From contig FOZF01000001.1 in assembly GCA_900113425.1 (NCBI GenBank), positions 722,358 through 786,357 on the forward strand: a stretch of 64,000 bases of DNA, written 5' to 3'. Both the position numbers and the translations under genes were made by a program. Below, piece after piece: positions 25,920 to 34,798 of the stretch. Below the pieces are notes generated by a model that was given only the letters and a program-made list of their open reading frames with translations, was not told the DNA's origin and made no database searches. Positions within the stretch are counted from its first letter, which is position 1. Each line of letters starts with the position of its first letter. Source of the DNA: Stenotrophomonas maltophilia. GTDB lineage: Bacteria; Pseudomonadota; Gammaproteobacteria; Xanthomonadales; Xanthomonadaceae.

Positions 25920-27770
25920 CTACTGGAATGGCTGGATCTGTTCGATGATGGCAGCCTGCTGCCCGTCATCCAGCACGGTGCCACCCGCGACGGTCCGGTT
26001 CCGGTATTGGCCGTCGCGGATCTCGATGCCATAGGGACGCAGCAGCAGCGTGTCAGGTCCGAGGCGCACCGCCCGGGACGTCCAGGACTCGACAAGCAGC
26101 GGTCGCTGCCCTGGAAGCCGGGCAAACAGGTCGAGCCCGGCAGCGTAGTCACTGACAGGATTCATGCACTGCAGCAGGTGTCGCATCAGGGTCGGCACCA
26201 GATCCATGTGACTGGTCACCGCAGGCTCGTCGGCCGGTGCGCGGCCCGGCCAGCGGATCAGCATCGGCACGCGTACCTGGCTGTCGCTGAAATTGCTGTT
26301 ATGGCCCCAGTCGTTCTGCCCCAGGTCGTTGAAGGACTCGCCGTGGTCGCTGGTAATGATCACGACCGTGCTGTCCGTCAGGCCGGTCTCATCCAGCGTG
26401 CGCAGGACATCACCCAGCAGGGCATCGGCCTTCAGCACCGCGTTGCGGTAGCGGTTGAACAACGGCAGCCGATCGGTACGCCGCCCCGCCGTCACATGAT
26501 CGCCGGACCTCGCCTGTGGCAGGAAGCGGCGCTCTGCTGACGCCGGCACCGCATAGGGTGCATGGGCGCTGTCCAACAGCGCCAGAGCAAAAAAGGGGCG
26601 TTGCGGATCCTGCGCAGCCAGGTCGCTCCGCAGGCGATCGATGACGTTGCGGTCACGCCGATCACGGGGCGCATCGCTCGGCGCGGTCTGCAGGTCGGCA
26701 TCTGTCTGGACGAACACCGCGCGGTCCAACCGCGCGCCCTGCAGGGACGCGCCGCCGTACAGATGGAACTGATAGCCGCGGCTGGCCAGTTGCAGCAGAA
26801 GCTCCGGACCTCGCCGATGATGGATCATGGTGTCGACATGCAGCCCGGGCAGACCGTAGAAGAGGCCGAACATGCCATGCATCGTATTGTTGCCCGTACT
26901 GTAGTGGCGCTCGGCACGCCATGACTGCTCTGCAAAGCGCGCGACATGGGGCATCTGCACCGGATCGACCATGTCGTACCGCAGCGAGTCGACGACCAGC
27001 AGAACCACATTCATCGGCGTCTGTGCATGGCACTGCATGGGCGTACGTGGATAGTTCAGGGCCGACCGCTGCGGCCCCTGTGCCTGCAGGTGGTCCGCGC
27101 GCCCTGCCAGCTGCGCCAGCCCCAGCTTTTCCATTGCGCTGCGTGCTGTCGCGGTATGCATCCAGGGCACCGCCTGCAGCGGTGCCAATGCATCCCCCCT
27201 TGCAGTGGCGTCATACCAGATTGCCGCTCCCTGGCTGATGACGATCAGGGGCAGCAGGCATGCCACGCTCCGTGCACCAGGAACCCACCGCAGGCGCGGC
27301 ATTCTGGAAAGACGCGTGGCCACCCACCCGTTCAGGAGCACGATGCACGCTGACACGGCGATCACCGCGCTCCACATCCATGAGCTCACTCCAAGCTGCT
27401 GCAGCAGTCCGCCCTGCAGAAGCAACCCGACTACCAGCCCGTTGAGATGGAACCCGAACACCTGGTACACGCGGGCATCGATCAACACGACGATAAGCCA
27501 CGCGCTGGCCAGCACCGCAGCCACGGGCACCGCGAATGGGCGCAGGGATTCCAGCCTGAGACACACCCATGCGGGAGCGCAGCACACCACCGCCGCCAGG
27601 CCCAGATGGCCAAGCATGGCCACTGCCACGAAGATACGGGCGTCCCAACCCGCCGGCCATTGCAGATTCATCAGCGTGGGCACAAGCGTGGACAGGATGA
27701 GGAAGAGAACGAAGGAAGGCATCCAGCCTGGATGCCGCTGCGCGGCTGGCGTGGAACAGACACTGTGCAT
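25920..27770 (-). CDS. YejM/PbgA-like inner-membrane sulfatase-fold protein
   Basis: The 616-residue protein has five membrane helices in the first 200 residues and a C-terminal alkaline-phosphatase/sulfatase-fold periplasmic domain. The segment GNNTMHGMFGLFYGLPG closely resembles the matching region of E. coli YejM/PbgA (cardiolipin/LPS-sensing regulator of LpxC turnover). The metal motif is partial: VVDSLRYDMVD at the start and TSDHGESFND later. A role in outer-membrane lipid homeostasis is inferred. It may also be a true phosphoethanolamine- or lipid-modifying enzyme. The start, ATG 27770, lies 30 aa before the first helix. Confidence 0.75.
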   Translation of the reverse strand: MHSVCSTPAAQRHPGWMPSFVLFLILSTLVPTLMNLQWPAGWDARIFVAVAMLGHLGLAAVVCCAPAWVCLRLESLRPFAVPVAAVLASAWLIVVLIDARVYQVFGFHLNGLVVGLLLQGGLLQQLGVSSWMWSAVIAVSACIVLLNGWVATRLSRMPRLRWVPGARSVACLLPLIVISQGAAIWYDATARGDALAPLQAVPWMHTATARSAMEKLGLAQLAGRADHLQAQGPQRSALNYPRTPMQCHAQTPMNVVLLVVDSLRYDMVDPVQMPHVARFAEQSWRAERHYSTGNNTMHGMFGLFYGLPGLHVDTMIHHRRGPELLLQLASRGYQFHLYGGASLQGARLDRAVFVQTDADLQTAPSDAPRDRRDRNVIDRLRSDLAAQDPQRPFFALALLDSAHAPYAVPASAERRFLPQARSGDHVTAGRRTDRLPLFNRYRNAVLKADALLGDVLRTLDETGLTDSTVVIITSDHGESFNDLGQNDWGHNSNFSDSQVRVPMLIRWPGRAPADEPAVTSHMDLVPTLMRHLLQCMNPVSDYAAGLDLFARLPGQRPLLVESWTSRAVRLGPDTLLLRPYGIEIRDGQYRNRTVAGGTVLDDGQQAAIIEQIQPFQ

Positions 27771-27954
27771 TACGGCCGGACCTGGGAGACTGCCGTCGAA
27801 CGTAGGCCCCGTCCTGCGCGCCGATAATAGAAAAAGTTGCGATCTTGCGATCACGCTGGAGGCCACCGGCACCGCTGTGCAACCGATCCTTCCATCGTCC
27901 CGCCAACAGCTGTCCTGACCTGGTCTGCACGCCGCAGACGGGCACAATGGCGAC

Positions 27955-29805
27955 ATGCCTTCAGCCGAAAAGAAGCCCAGCCTGCGCCAGCGCTTCAATG
28001 CGATGCGCAACGTGCCACCGTTCCTGCGGCTGGTGTGGAAGACCAGCCCCGCGCTGACCCTGGTCAGCCTGGGGCTGCGCCTGATCCGTGCCCTGCTGCC
28101 GGTCGCCATGCTGTATGTGGGCAAGCTGATCATCGACAGCGCGCTGCAGCTGAGCCGGCACGACGCCGGCTTTCCGCCGCTGGGTGAGGCCCTGGCCAGC
28201 GGCCTGCTCAATCCGCTGCTCGGGTTGCTGGCCCTGGAGCTGGGCCTGGCCATCGTCTCCGACCTGCTGGGCCGGATGGTGGCCTACGCCGATGCCCTGC
28301 TGTCGGAGCTGTTCGCCAACGCCACCAGCATCCGGCTGATGGAGCACGCCGCAACGCTGGATCTGGAGGACTTCGAGGATCCGGACCTGCAGGACAAGCT
28401 GGACCGCGCACGACGCCAGACGATGGGCCGGATGAACCTGATGAGCCAGCTGTTCGGCCAGGTGCAGGACGCCATCACGGTGGTCAGCCTGGCGGTGGGC
28501 CTGCTGGTCTACGCACCGTGGCTGATCCTGCTGCTGGCGCTGGCCCTGGTACCTGCCTTTATCGGCGAATCGCACTTCAACGCCGCCGGCTACAGCCTGA
28601 ATTTCCAATGGACGCCCGAGCGCCGCCAGCTCGACTACCTGCGCCAGCTCGGCGCCAGCGTGGAGACGGCCAAGGAAGTGAAGATCTACAACCTGCACCG
28701 CTTCCTGGTGGAGCGTTACAGGAGCCTGTCGGTGGCGCTGTTCAAGGCCAACCGGGCGTTGGCCCGGCGCCGTGCCTTGTGGGGCACCCTGCTGGCCGCG
28801 CTGGGCACGCTGGGTTACTACACCGCCTACGCCTACATCGCTTGGCGCACGGTGCGCGGCGATTTCTCGATCGGCGACCTGACCTTCCTCGCCGGCAGCT
28901 TCCTGCGCCTGCGCCAGCTGCTGGAGGGCCTGCTGATCGGCTTCTCGCAGGTGGCCAGCCAGGCCCTGTACCTGGACGATCTGTTCTCGTTTTTCCAGAT
29001 CCAGCCGGAGATCCATTCGCGCGAGGGCGCCGTAGCCGTGCCGCAGCCCATCCGCCAGGGCTTCGTGTTCGAGAACGTCGGCTTCCGCTATCCCGATGCC
29101 GAGCAATGGGCCGTCCGCCACCTCGATTTCCAGCTGCATGCCGGCGAAGTGCTGGCACTGGTCGGCGAGAACGGTGCCGGCAAGACCACGCTGGTCAAAC
29201 TGCTGGCACGGCTGTACGAGCCCGACGAGGGGCGCATCCTGCTCGACGGCCGGGACCTGCGCGACTATGACCTGGATGACCTGCGCGCCAATCTCGGGGT
29301 GATCTTCCAGGACTTCGTGCGCTACAACCTGAGCGCCGGGGAGAACATCGGCGTTGGCCAGGTCGAGGCGATGGCGGACCGGGAACGGGTTGCCGATGCC
29401 GCGCGCCGGGGCATGGCCCAGGAAGTGATCGAGTCGCTGCCACGCGGCTACGACCAGCTGATCGGGCGTCGCTTCAAGGAGGGCGTGGACCTCTCCGGCG
29501 GGCAGTGGCAGAAGATCGCCATCGCCCGCGCGTGGATGCGCAATGCGCAGGTGATGATCCTGGACGAACCGACCGCAGCGCTGGATGCGCGCAGCGAGTT
29601 CGAGGTATTCCAGCGGTTCAGGGAACTGGCGGACAATCGCACTGCCGTACTCATCTCCCATCGCTTCTCGTCGGTGCGCATGGCCGACCGCATCCTGGTG
29701 CTGGCCGATGGCCGGATCGAGGCCAGCGGGACCCACGAGCAGCTGATGGCCCAGGGCGGCCGCTACGCCGAGCTGTTCGAGCTGCAGGCCGCCGGCTACC
29801 GCTGA
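27955..29805 (+). CDS. ABC exporter, fused permease-ATPase (MsbA-like)
   Basis: The 616-residue half-transporter has an N-terminal six-helix permease (about residues 30-340) and a C-terminal ATPase. Walker A GENGAGKTTL is near residue 403. The Q-loop is VIFQDFVRYNL, the signature VDLSGGQWQKIAIARAW, Walker B MILDEPTAALD and the H-loop ISHRFS. All are intact, so it should form an active homodimer. The substrate is unknown; lipid, peptide or drug export are all possible. It is divergent from the YejM-like gene, with a 184-bp shared spacer. Confidence 0.88.
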   Translation: MPSAEKKPSLRQRFNAMRNVPPFLRLVWKTSPALTLVSLGLRLIRALLPVAMLYVGKLIIDSALQLSRHDAGFPPLGEALASGLLNPLLGLLALELGLAIVSDLLGRMVAYADALLSELFANATSIRLMEHAATLDLEDFEDPDLQDKLDRARRQTMGRMNLMSQLFGQVQDAITVVSLAVGLLVYAPWLILLLALALVPAFIGESHFNAAGYSLNFQWTPERRQLDYLRQLGASVETAKEVKIYNLHRFLVERYRSLSVALFKANRALARRRALWGTLLAALGTLGYYTAYAYIAWRTVRGDFSIGDLTFLAGSFLRLRQLLEGLLIGFSQVASQALYLDDLFSFFQIQPEIHSREGAVAVPQPIRQGFVFENVGFRYPDAEQWAVRHLDFQLHAGEVLALVGENGAGKTTLVKLLARLYEPDEGRILLDGRDLRDYDLDDLRANLGVIFQDFVRYNLSAGENIGVGQVEAMADRERVADAARRGMAQEVIESLPRGYDQLIGRRFKEGVDLSGGQWQKIAIARAWMRNAQVMILDEPTAALDARSEFEVFQRFRELADNRTAVLISHRFSSVRMADRILVLADGRIEASGTHEQLMAQGGRYAELFELQAAGYR

Positions 29806-29825
29806 GAACGCCTCTCGTTCCGCCT

Positions 29826-29844
29826 AATGAGAACCTGTCTCATT
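29826..29844 (+). promoter_or_regulatory. Fur-box-like palindrome over the fpr promoter
   Basis: AATGAGA-N5-TCTCATT is a perfect 7-bp inverted repeat with a 5-bp centre. It matches the 19-bp layout of gammaproteobacterial Fur sites. A -10-like TAGAAT follows at 29850-29855, so bound repressor would cover the promoter. The fpr start is 41 bp beyond the palindrome. Confidence 0.6.
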
Positions 29845-29884
29845 TGAGATAGAATTACCCCGACGACTTCCAACAGATACGCCC

Positions 29885-30664
29885 ATGTCTTCCGCTTTCG
29901 GCGCCGAAACGGTGCTTGAGGTCCGCCACTGGACCGATGCCTACTTCAGCTTCACCCTCACCCGCGACAGCGGTTTCCGCTTCGAGAACGGCCAGTTCGT
30001 GATGATCGGCCTGGAAACCGACGCCCGGCCGCTGCTGCGCGCCTACTCCATCGCCAGCGCGAACTGGGAAGAGCAGCTGGAGTTCTTCAGCATCAAGGTG
30101 CAGGACGGCCCGCTGACCTCGCGCCTGCAGCACATCAAACCCGGCGACAAGGTTCTGGTGGGCAAGAAGCCCACCGGCACCCTGCTGATCAGCGATCTGC
30201 ATCCGGGCAGGAACCTGTACCTGCTGGGCACGGGCACCGGCCTGGCGCCCTGGCTGTCGATCATCAAGGACCCGGAAACCTACGAGCGTTTCGAGAAGGT
30301 GATCCTGTGCCACGGCGTGCGCTACGAGAAGGACCTGGCGTACCGCGACTACTTCGAGAAGGACCTGCGTGAGCACGAGTTCCTCGGCGAGATGATCGGC
30401 GACAAGCTGCTGTACTACCCGGCCGTCACCCGCGAACCGTTCGCCAATCAGGGACGCCTGACCTCGCTGATGGAAAGCGGGGAAATGCAGCGCACCCTGG
30501 GCCTGCCGGAACTGAGCCCGGAGAATGACCGCGCGATGATCTGCGGCAGCCCGCAGATGCTGGCCGACCTGCGCACGGTGCTCGACGCCCGTGGCTTCCA
30601 GGTCTCCCCGCGCATCGGCCAGCCGGGTCACTACGTGTTCGAGCGCGCCTTCGTCGAGAAGTGA
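29885..30664 (+). CDS. fpr: Ferredoxin--NADP+ reductase
   Basis: The 259-residue FAD enzyme moves electrons between NADPH and ferredoxin/flavodoxin for Fe-S and oxidative-stress metabolism. The FAD motif RAYSIAS appears near residue 51. The NADP-binding GTGTGLAPWLSIIKDPE and the C-terminal ICGSPQML with FERAFVEK match the bacterial (Fpr) subclass. The length is normal. A Fur-like operator lies just upstream. Confidence 0.94.
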   Translation: MSSAFGAETVLEVRHWTDAYFSFTLTRDSGFRFENGQFVMIGLETDARPLLRAYSIASANWEEQLEFFSIKVQDGPLTSRLQHIKPGDKVLVGKKPTGTLLISDLHPGRNLYLLGTGTGLAPWLSIIKDPETYERFEKVILCHGVRYEKDLAYRDYFEKDLREHEFLGEMIGDKLLYYPAVTREPFANQGRLTSLMESGEMQRTLGLPELSPENDRAMICGSPQMLADLRTVLDARGFQVSPRIGQPGHYVFERAFVEK

Positions 30665-30667
30665 TCC

Positions 30668-30753
30668 GTAGCGCCGGGCCGATGCCCGGCTTGCGCGTGG
30701 CGTGCCTGCACGGCAGGTCCGTGCAGCCGCCGGACCTGCGTCCGGCGCTGCCG
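30668..30753. repeat. SMAG-type palindrome pair between fpr and glutathione peroxidase
   Basis: The first element is GTAG plus stem gccgggc / gcccggc (30668-30690). The second is gccggac / gtccggc (30729-30746), facing the other way. The two sit between converging genes, the dimer layout described for S. maltophilia GTAG repeats. Confidence 0.75.
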
Positions 30754-30770
30754 CGGGAAGCTGCGGGCCC

Positions 30771-31262
30771 TCATCCCCGGGGCTGCAATGCTTTCTCGAT
30801 GTCCCCGCGCAGGCTTTCCGGCTTGTCGGTCGGCGCGTAGCGTTTCAGCACCTGCCCGTCGCGTCCGATCAGGAATTTGCTGAAATTCCATTTGATCGCG
30901 CTCAGGCCCAGCAGGCCGGTCTTCTCCGCCTTCAGCCACTTCCACAGCGGGTGAGCGCCATCGCCGTTGACCTGGATCTTCTCCGAGAGCGGGAAGTCCA
31001 CTGCATAGGTCAGCGCACAGAAGCTGCGGATCTCCTCGGCATTGCCCGGTTCCTGGTGGCCGAACTGGTCGCAGGGGAAGCCGATCACCACCAGGCCCTT
31101 CGGGCCGTACTCGCGCCACAGCGCCTCCAGTCCCTCGTACTGCGGGGTGAAACCGCACTTGCTGGCCACGTTGACCAGCAGCAGTGCCTTGCCGCGGTAC
31201 TGCTCCAGGGCCTGCGGCCGGCCGTCCAGGTCGGTGAAACCGAAATCGAACGCAGTGGTCAT
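30771..31262 (-). CDS. Glutathione peroxidase
   Basis: The 163-residue thioredoxin-fold peroxidase reduces peroxides at the expense of glutathione or thioredoxin. The catalytic Cys is in NVASKCGFTPQYEGL (residue 37), where animal enzymes have selenocysteine. GFPCDQFGHQEPG and KWNFSKFLIGRDG complete the signature Q/W/N residues. The gene starts close to a run of 11 G on the plus strand. Confidence 0.93.
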   Translation of the reverse strand: MTTAFDFGFTDLDGRPQALEQYRGKALLLVNVASKCGFTPQYEGLEALWREYGPKGLVVIGFPCDQFGHQEPGNAEEIRSFCALTYAVDFPLSEKIQVNGDGAHPLWKWLKAEKTGLLGLSAIKWNFSKFLIGRDGQVLKRYAPTDKPESLRGDIEKALQPRG

Positions 31263-31276
31263 GGCAGATCTCCGCA

Positions 31277-31287
31277 GGGGGGGGGGG
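31277..31287. repeat. Run of 11 G (C on the gpx strand)
   Basis: An uninterrupted G11 lies 15 bp upstream of the glutathione-peroxidase start and within the divergent spacer shared with the M3 peptidase. Such tracts slip during replication. Confidence 0.9.
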
Positions 31288-31383
31288 TTCCGATGGTATC
31301 CCCGCCCATGCCTTTCGACACAAGCCCGATCCCATTACCCCGGGTTAACCTCGGGCACTTGTCTGCCTTACCGGAGTACCGCC

Positions 31384-33552
31384 TTGACCACCCGCCTTGC
31401 CCTTGCCGTGGCCATGACCCTCGGCCTTGCCCTGCCCGCCTATTCCGCCGGCGCCGCCACCCCGGCTGCCAGCACCACCGCACAGCAGGCCAACCCGTTC
31501 TTCGCCGAAAGCCCGCTGGCACTGCACTATCCGCAGTTCGACAAGATCAAGGACAGCGACTTCGCTCCAGCCTTCGACGCCGGCATGGCGCAGCAGCTGA
31601 AGGAAATCGAGGTCATCGCCAACAACAAGGCCAAGCCGACCTTCGACAACACCATCATCGCCCTGGAAAAGAGCGGTGACATCCTTGACCGCGCGACCAC
31701 CGTGTTCTTCGCCCTGGTCGGCGCGGACACCAACGATACCCGGAAGAAGCTGCAGGCCGACTACTCGGCCAAGTTCGCCGCGCACAGCGATGCGATCGCC
31801 CTGAACGGCAAGCTGTTCGCGCGTATCCAGGCGCTGTATGACACCCGCACGCAGCTGGGTCTGGACGCCGAAGGCGTGCGCCTGGTCGAGAAGTACTATG
31901 ACAACTACGTGCGCGCCGGCGCCAAGCTGTCTGACGCGGACAAGGCGAAGCTGAAGGAAATGAACGCCGAGCTGGCCAACCTCGGCACCCGCTTCAGCCA
32001 GAACGTGCAGTCGGAAGTGAACGCCTCGGCGATCACCGTCGATGACGTGAAGGAGCTGGATGGCCTGTCCAGGGAGCAGATCGCCGCCGCCGCCGAAGCC
32101 GCCAAGGCCCGCGGCCTGGACGGCAAGTACGTGATCACCCTGCTCAACACCACCGGCCAGCCGCCCCTGACCAACCTGGCCAACCGCGCCCTGCGCCAGA
32201 AGATCTACGAAGCATCGGTCAGCCGTGGCAGCCGCGGCGGCGAGTTCGACAACACCGCCATTGTCTCGCGCATCATGCAGCTGCGTGCCGACAAGGCCAA
32301 GCTGATGGGCTTTGCCAACTTCGCCGCGTACAACCTGACCAACCAGACGGCCAAGACCCCTGAGGCGGTCAACGCGATGCTGGGCAAGCTGGCCCCGGCC
32401 GCAGTGGCCAACGCCAAGCGCGAAGCGGCCGACCTGCAGGCAATGATCGACCAGGAGCAGAAGGCCGCGGGCAAGCCGACCTTCGCGCTGGAGCCGTGGG
32501 ACTGGGCCTTCTACAGCGAGAAGGTGCGCCAGGCCAAGTACAACTTCGACGAGTCGCAGCTGAAGCCGTACTTCGAACTGAAGAACGTGCTGGAGAATGG
32601 CGTGTTCTTCGCCGCCAACCAGGAATTCGGCCTGACCTTCAAGCAGCGCACCGACCTGCCGGTCTATCACGACGATGTCACCGTCTACGACGTGTTCGAC
32701 GCCGACGGCAGCCAGCTGGCGATTTTCCTGTTCGACCCGTACGCCCGTGCCTCCAAGCGCGGCGGCGCATGGATGAACTCGTATGTCTCGCAGTCGAAGC
32801 TGACCGGCTTCAAGCCGGTGGTGGCCAACCACCTCAACATCCCCAAGCCGCCGGCCGGCCAGCCGACCCTGCTGACCTGGGATGAGGTGACGACCACCTT
32901 CCACGAATTCGGCCACGCCCTGCACGGCATGTTCTCGAACGTGAAGTACCCGTACTTCTCGGGCACCTCGGTGCCGCGTGACTTCGTCGAGTTCCCCTCG
33001 CAGGTCAACGAGATGTGGGCCGATGACAGCGCCATCCTGAAGAACTACGCCAAGCACTACCAGAACGGCACCGCGATGCCGCAGGCACTGCTGGACAAGG
33101 TGATCGCCGCGGCCAAGTTCAACCAGGGCTTCGCCACCACCGAGTACCTGGGTGCGGCCATGCTGGACCAGCGCTGGCACCAGATCGGCCCGGACCAGGT
33201 GCCGGCCGCCAAGGACGTGATGGCCTTCGAGCGCGCCGCGCTGGAGAAGGACGGCATCTACTACGCGCCGGTTCCGCCGCGTTACAAGACCCCGTACTTC
33301 AGCCACATCATGGGCGGCTACTCGGCCGGCTACTACGCCTACATCTGGTCGGAAGTGCTGGACGCCAACACCCAGAAGTGGTTCCGCGAGAACGGTGGCC
33401 TGAGCCGCAAGAACGGCGACCACTTCCGCGCTACCCTGCTCTCGCGCGGCGGCAGCGTCGACGCGATGCAGCTGTTCCGCGATTTCGCCGGCCACGAGCC
33501 GCAGATCGAACCGCTGCTGGAGAAGCGTGGCCTGACCGGCACCGGCAACTGA
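31384..33552 (+). CDS. dcp: M3-family zinc metallopeptidase (dipeptidyl carboxypeptidase-like)
   Basis: The 722-residue peptidase has a Sec leader (about residues 1-25, ALAVAMTLGLALPAYSAGA) and is therefore periplasmic. The zinc motif is FHEFGHALHG near residue 505, with a downstream Glu in FPSQVNEMW. The TTG start at 31384 is chosen because it lies 8 nt after a GGAG and gives a complete leader. Family members remove C-terminal dipeptides or degrade oligopeptides; Dcp is the closest by length and features. Confidence 0.9.
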   Translation: MTTRLALAVAMTLGLALPAYSAGAATPAASTTAQQANPFFAESPLALHYPQFDKIKDSDFAPAFDAGMAQQLKEIEVIANNKAKPTFDNTIIALEKSGDILDRATTVFFALVGADTNDTRKKLQADYSAKFAAHSDAIALNGKLFARIQALYDTRTQLGLDAEGVRLVEKYYDNYVRAGAKLSDADKAKLKEMNAELANLGTRFSQNVQSEVNASAITVDDVKELDGLSREQIAAAAEAAKARGLDGKYVITLLNTTGQPPLTNLANRALRQKIYEASVSRGSRGGEFDNTAIVSRIMQLRADKAKLMGFANFAAYNLTNQTAKTPEAVNAMLGKLAPAAVANAKREAADLQAMIDQEQKAAGKPTFALEPWDWAFYSEKVRQAKYNFDESQLKPYFELKNVLENGVFFAANQEFGLTFKQRTDLPVYHDDVTVYDVFDADGSQLAIFLFDPYARASKRGGAWMNSYVSQSKLTGFKPVVANHLNIPKPPAGQPTLLTWDEVTTTFHEFGHALHGMFSNVKYPYFSGTSVPRDFVEFPSQVNEMWADDSAILKNYAKHYQNGTAMPQALLDKVIAAAKFNQGFATTEYLGAAMLDQRWHQIGPDQVPAAKDVMAFERAALEKDGIYYAPVPPRYKTPYFSHIMGGYSAGYYAYIWSEVLDANTQKWFRENGGLSRKNGDHFRATLLSRGGSVDAMQLFRDFAGHEPQIEPLLEKRGLTGTGN

Positions 33553-33576
33553 TCGCCGGTGCGGTAGCGTGAAACG

Positions 33577-33606
33577 AAAACCGCCCGGGAGACCGGGCGG
33601 TTTTTT
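33577..33606 (+). terminator. Terminator after the M3 peptidase
   Basis: The stem accgcccgg / ccgggcggt has a 4-nt loop, an A-run before it and six T after it. It lies 25 bp after the stop codon. Confidence 0.93.
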
Positions 33607-33616
33607 CGTTGTGGTT

Positions 33617-33654
33617 GGGGTCAGAGCCCTTTTCTGCGAAAGGGATCTGACCCC
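33617..33654. repeat. ggggtcag-type inverted repeat, copy 2
   Basis: The arms are ggggtcagagcccttttc and gaaagggatctgacccc, separated by TGC. This is the same family as 24419-24457. It sits between the converging peptidase and cyclopropane-synthase genes. Confidence 0.85.
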
Positions 33655-33663
33655 GCTCTGGCT

Positions 33664-34779
33664 TCATCGCGGCGCCACATAGCCTCCCGGCACGCCTTCC
33701 GGCGACAGCACCAGCTGCCACAACTGCGCGTGCCGGCAACGGAAGGTCGCCATCGACCCGGCCAGGTAGAAGCGCCACATCCGCCGGAAATGCTCGTCAT
33801 AGCGCGCATCCAGCCGCGGCCACGCCGCTTCCACGTTGCGCCGCCACGCCTGCAGGGTCAGGTCGTAGTCGGTGCCGAAATTGTGCCAGTCCTCCAGCAC
33901 GAACCGCCCCTCGAACGCCCTGCTGATCTGCGCCGCCGAGGGCAGCATCGAGTTGGGAAAGATGTAGCGCGCGATCCACGGATCGGTACGATGCCGCGAC
34001 ACGTTGGTCCCGATGGTGTGCAGCAGCAGCAGGCCACGCGGCGACAGGCAGCGCCGCGCCACCTCGAAGAAACTGCGGTAGTTCTTGTCACCGACGTGCT
34101 CGAACATGCCGATCGAGAAGATCGCATCGAAGGGTTCGTCCAGCGCGCGGTAGTCCTGCAGGCGGATCTCGATCGGCAGACCGGCGCACAGCTCGCGCGC
34201 GAATTCGGCCTGCTCCTGCGAGATCGTTACACCGACCCCGCTGACACCATAGCGTTCGGCAGCGAACTTCAGGGCCTCGCCCCAGCCACAGCCGATATCC
34301 AGCACCCGCTGGCCCGGGCGCAATCCCAGCTTGCGGCATACCAGGTCCAGTTTCGCTTCCTGTGCGGCGTCCAGGTCATCGGCCTGCCGCCAGTAGCCGC
34401 AGCTGTACACCAGGCGCCGGCCCAGCATCGCCTCGTACAGATCGTTGCCCAGATCGTAGTGGCGACGGCCAACTTCGTAGCTTCCCTGCCCGGCCTGCAG
34501 GTTGAACAGGCGCGCTTTCAGCGCGTCGGCCACTTCCCGCCAGCCGTGCACCCGTTCGTCCAGATGCGCCTGCATGAGGTGGACCAGGAATTCGTCCAGG
34601 ACGTTGGCGTCCCACCAGCCATCCATGTAGCTCTCGCCCAGGCCGAGCGAACCGTGCGCCATGACCCGCGCGAAGAACCTCGGATCATGTACCTGGATGT
34701 CCTGTGGCCGGGAGCCGCCAATGCGGACCCCGGCTTCGTGGAGCAGGCCGCTGACCCGCTCCTGCAACCCTGTATCCAC
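33664..34779 (-). CDS. cfa: Cyclopropane-fatty-acyl-phospholipid synthase-type methyltransferase
   Basis: The 371-residue SAM-dependent enzyme adds a methylene bridge to unsaturated acyl chains of phospholipids. The N-terminal domain has DPRFFARVMAHGSLGLGESYMDGWW. The SAM motif is VLDIGCGWGEALKFAAERYG, and VSGVGVTISQEQAEFA and MFEHVGDKNY follow. The GTG at 34779 is used, preceded by GAGGAGG. It is close to the 380-residue Cfa length. Confidence 0.92.
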   Translation of the reverse strand: MDTGLQERVSGLLHEAGVRIGGSRPQDIQVHDPRFFARVMAHGSLGLGESYMDGWWDANVLDEFLVHLMQAHLDERVHGWREVADALKARLFNLQAGQGSYEVGRRHYDLGNDLYEAMLGRRLVYSCGYWRQADDLDAAQEAKLDLVCRKLGLRPGQRVLDIGCGWGEALKFAAERYGVSGVGVTISQEQAEFARELCAGLPIEIRLQDYRALDEPFDAIFSIGMFEHVGDKNYRSFFEVARRCLSPRGLLLLHTIGTNVSRHRTDPWIARYIFPNSMLPSAAQISRAFEGRFVLEDWHNFGTDYDLTLQAWRRNVEAAWPRLDARYDEHFRRMWRFYLAGSMATFRCRHAQLWQLVLSPEGVPGGYVAPR

Positions 34780-34798
34780 GCCCCCTCCTCGTCTGCGC

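Noticed and set aside
31339..31355. Palindrome around GGTTAACC in the gpx-dcp spacer
   Set aside because: Short and without a known binding-site match; may be chance.
31345..33495. Minus-strand open frame of 716 codons opposite the M3 peptidase
   Set aside because: Reverse shadow of a clear zinc peptidase with HExxH; no domain or ribosome-binding site.
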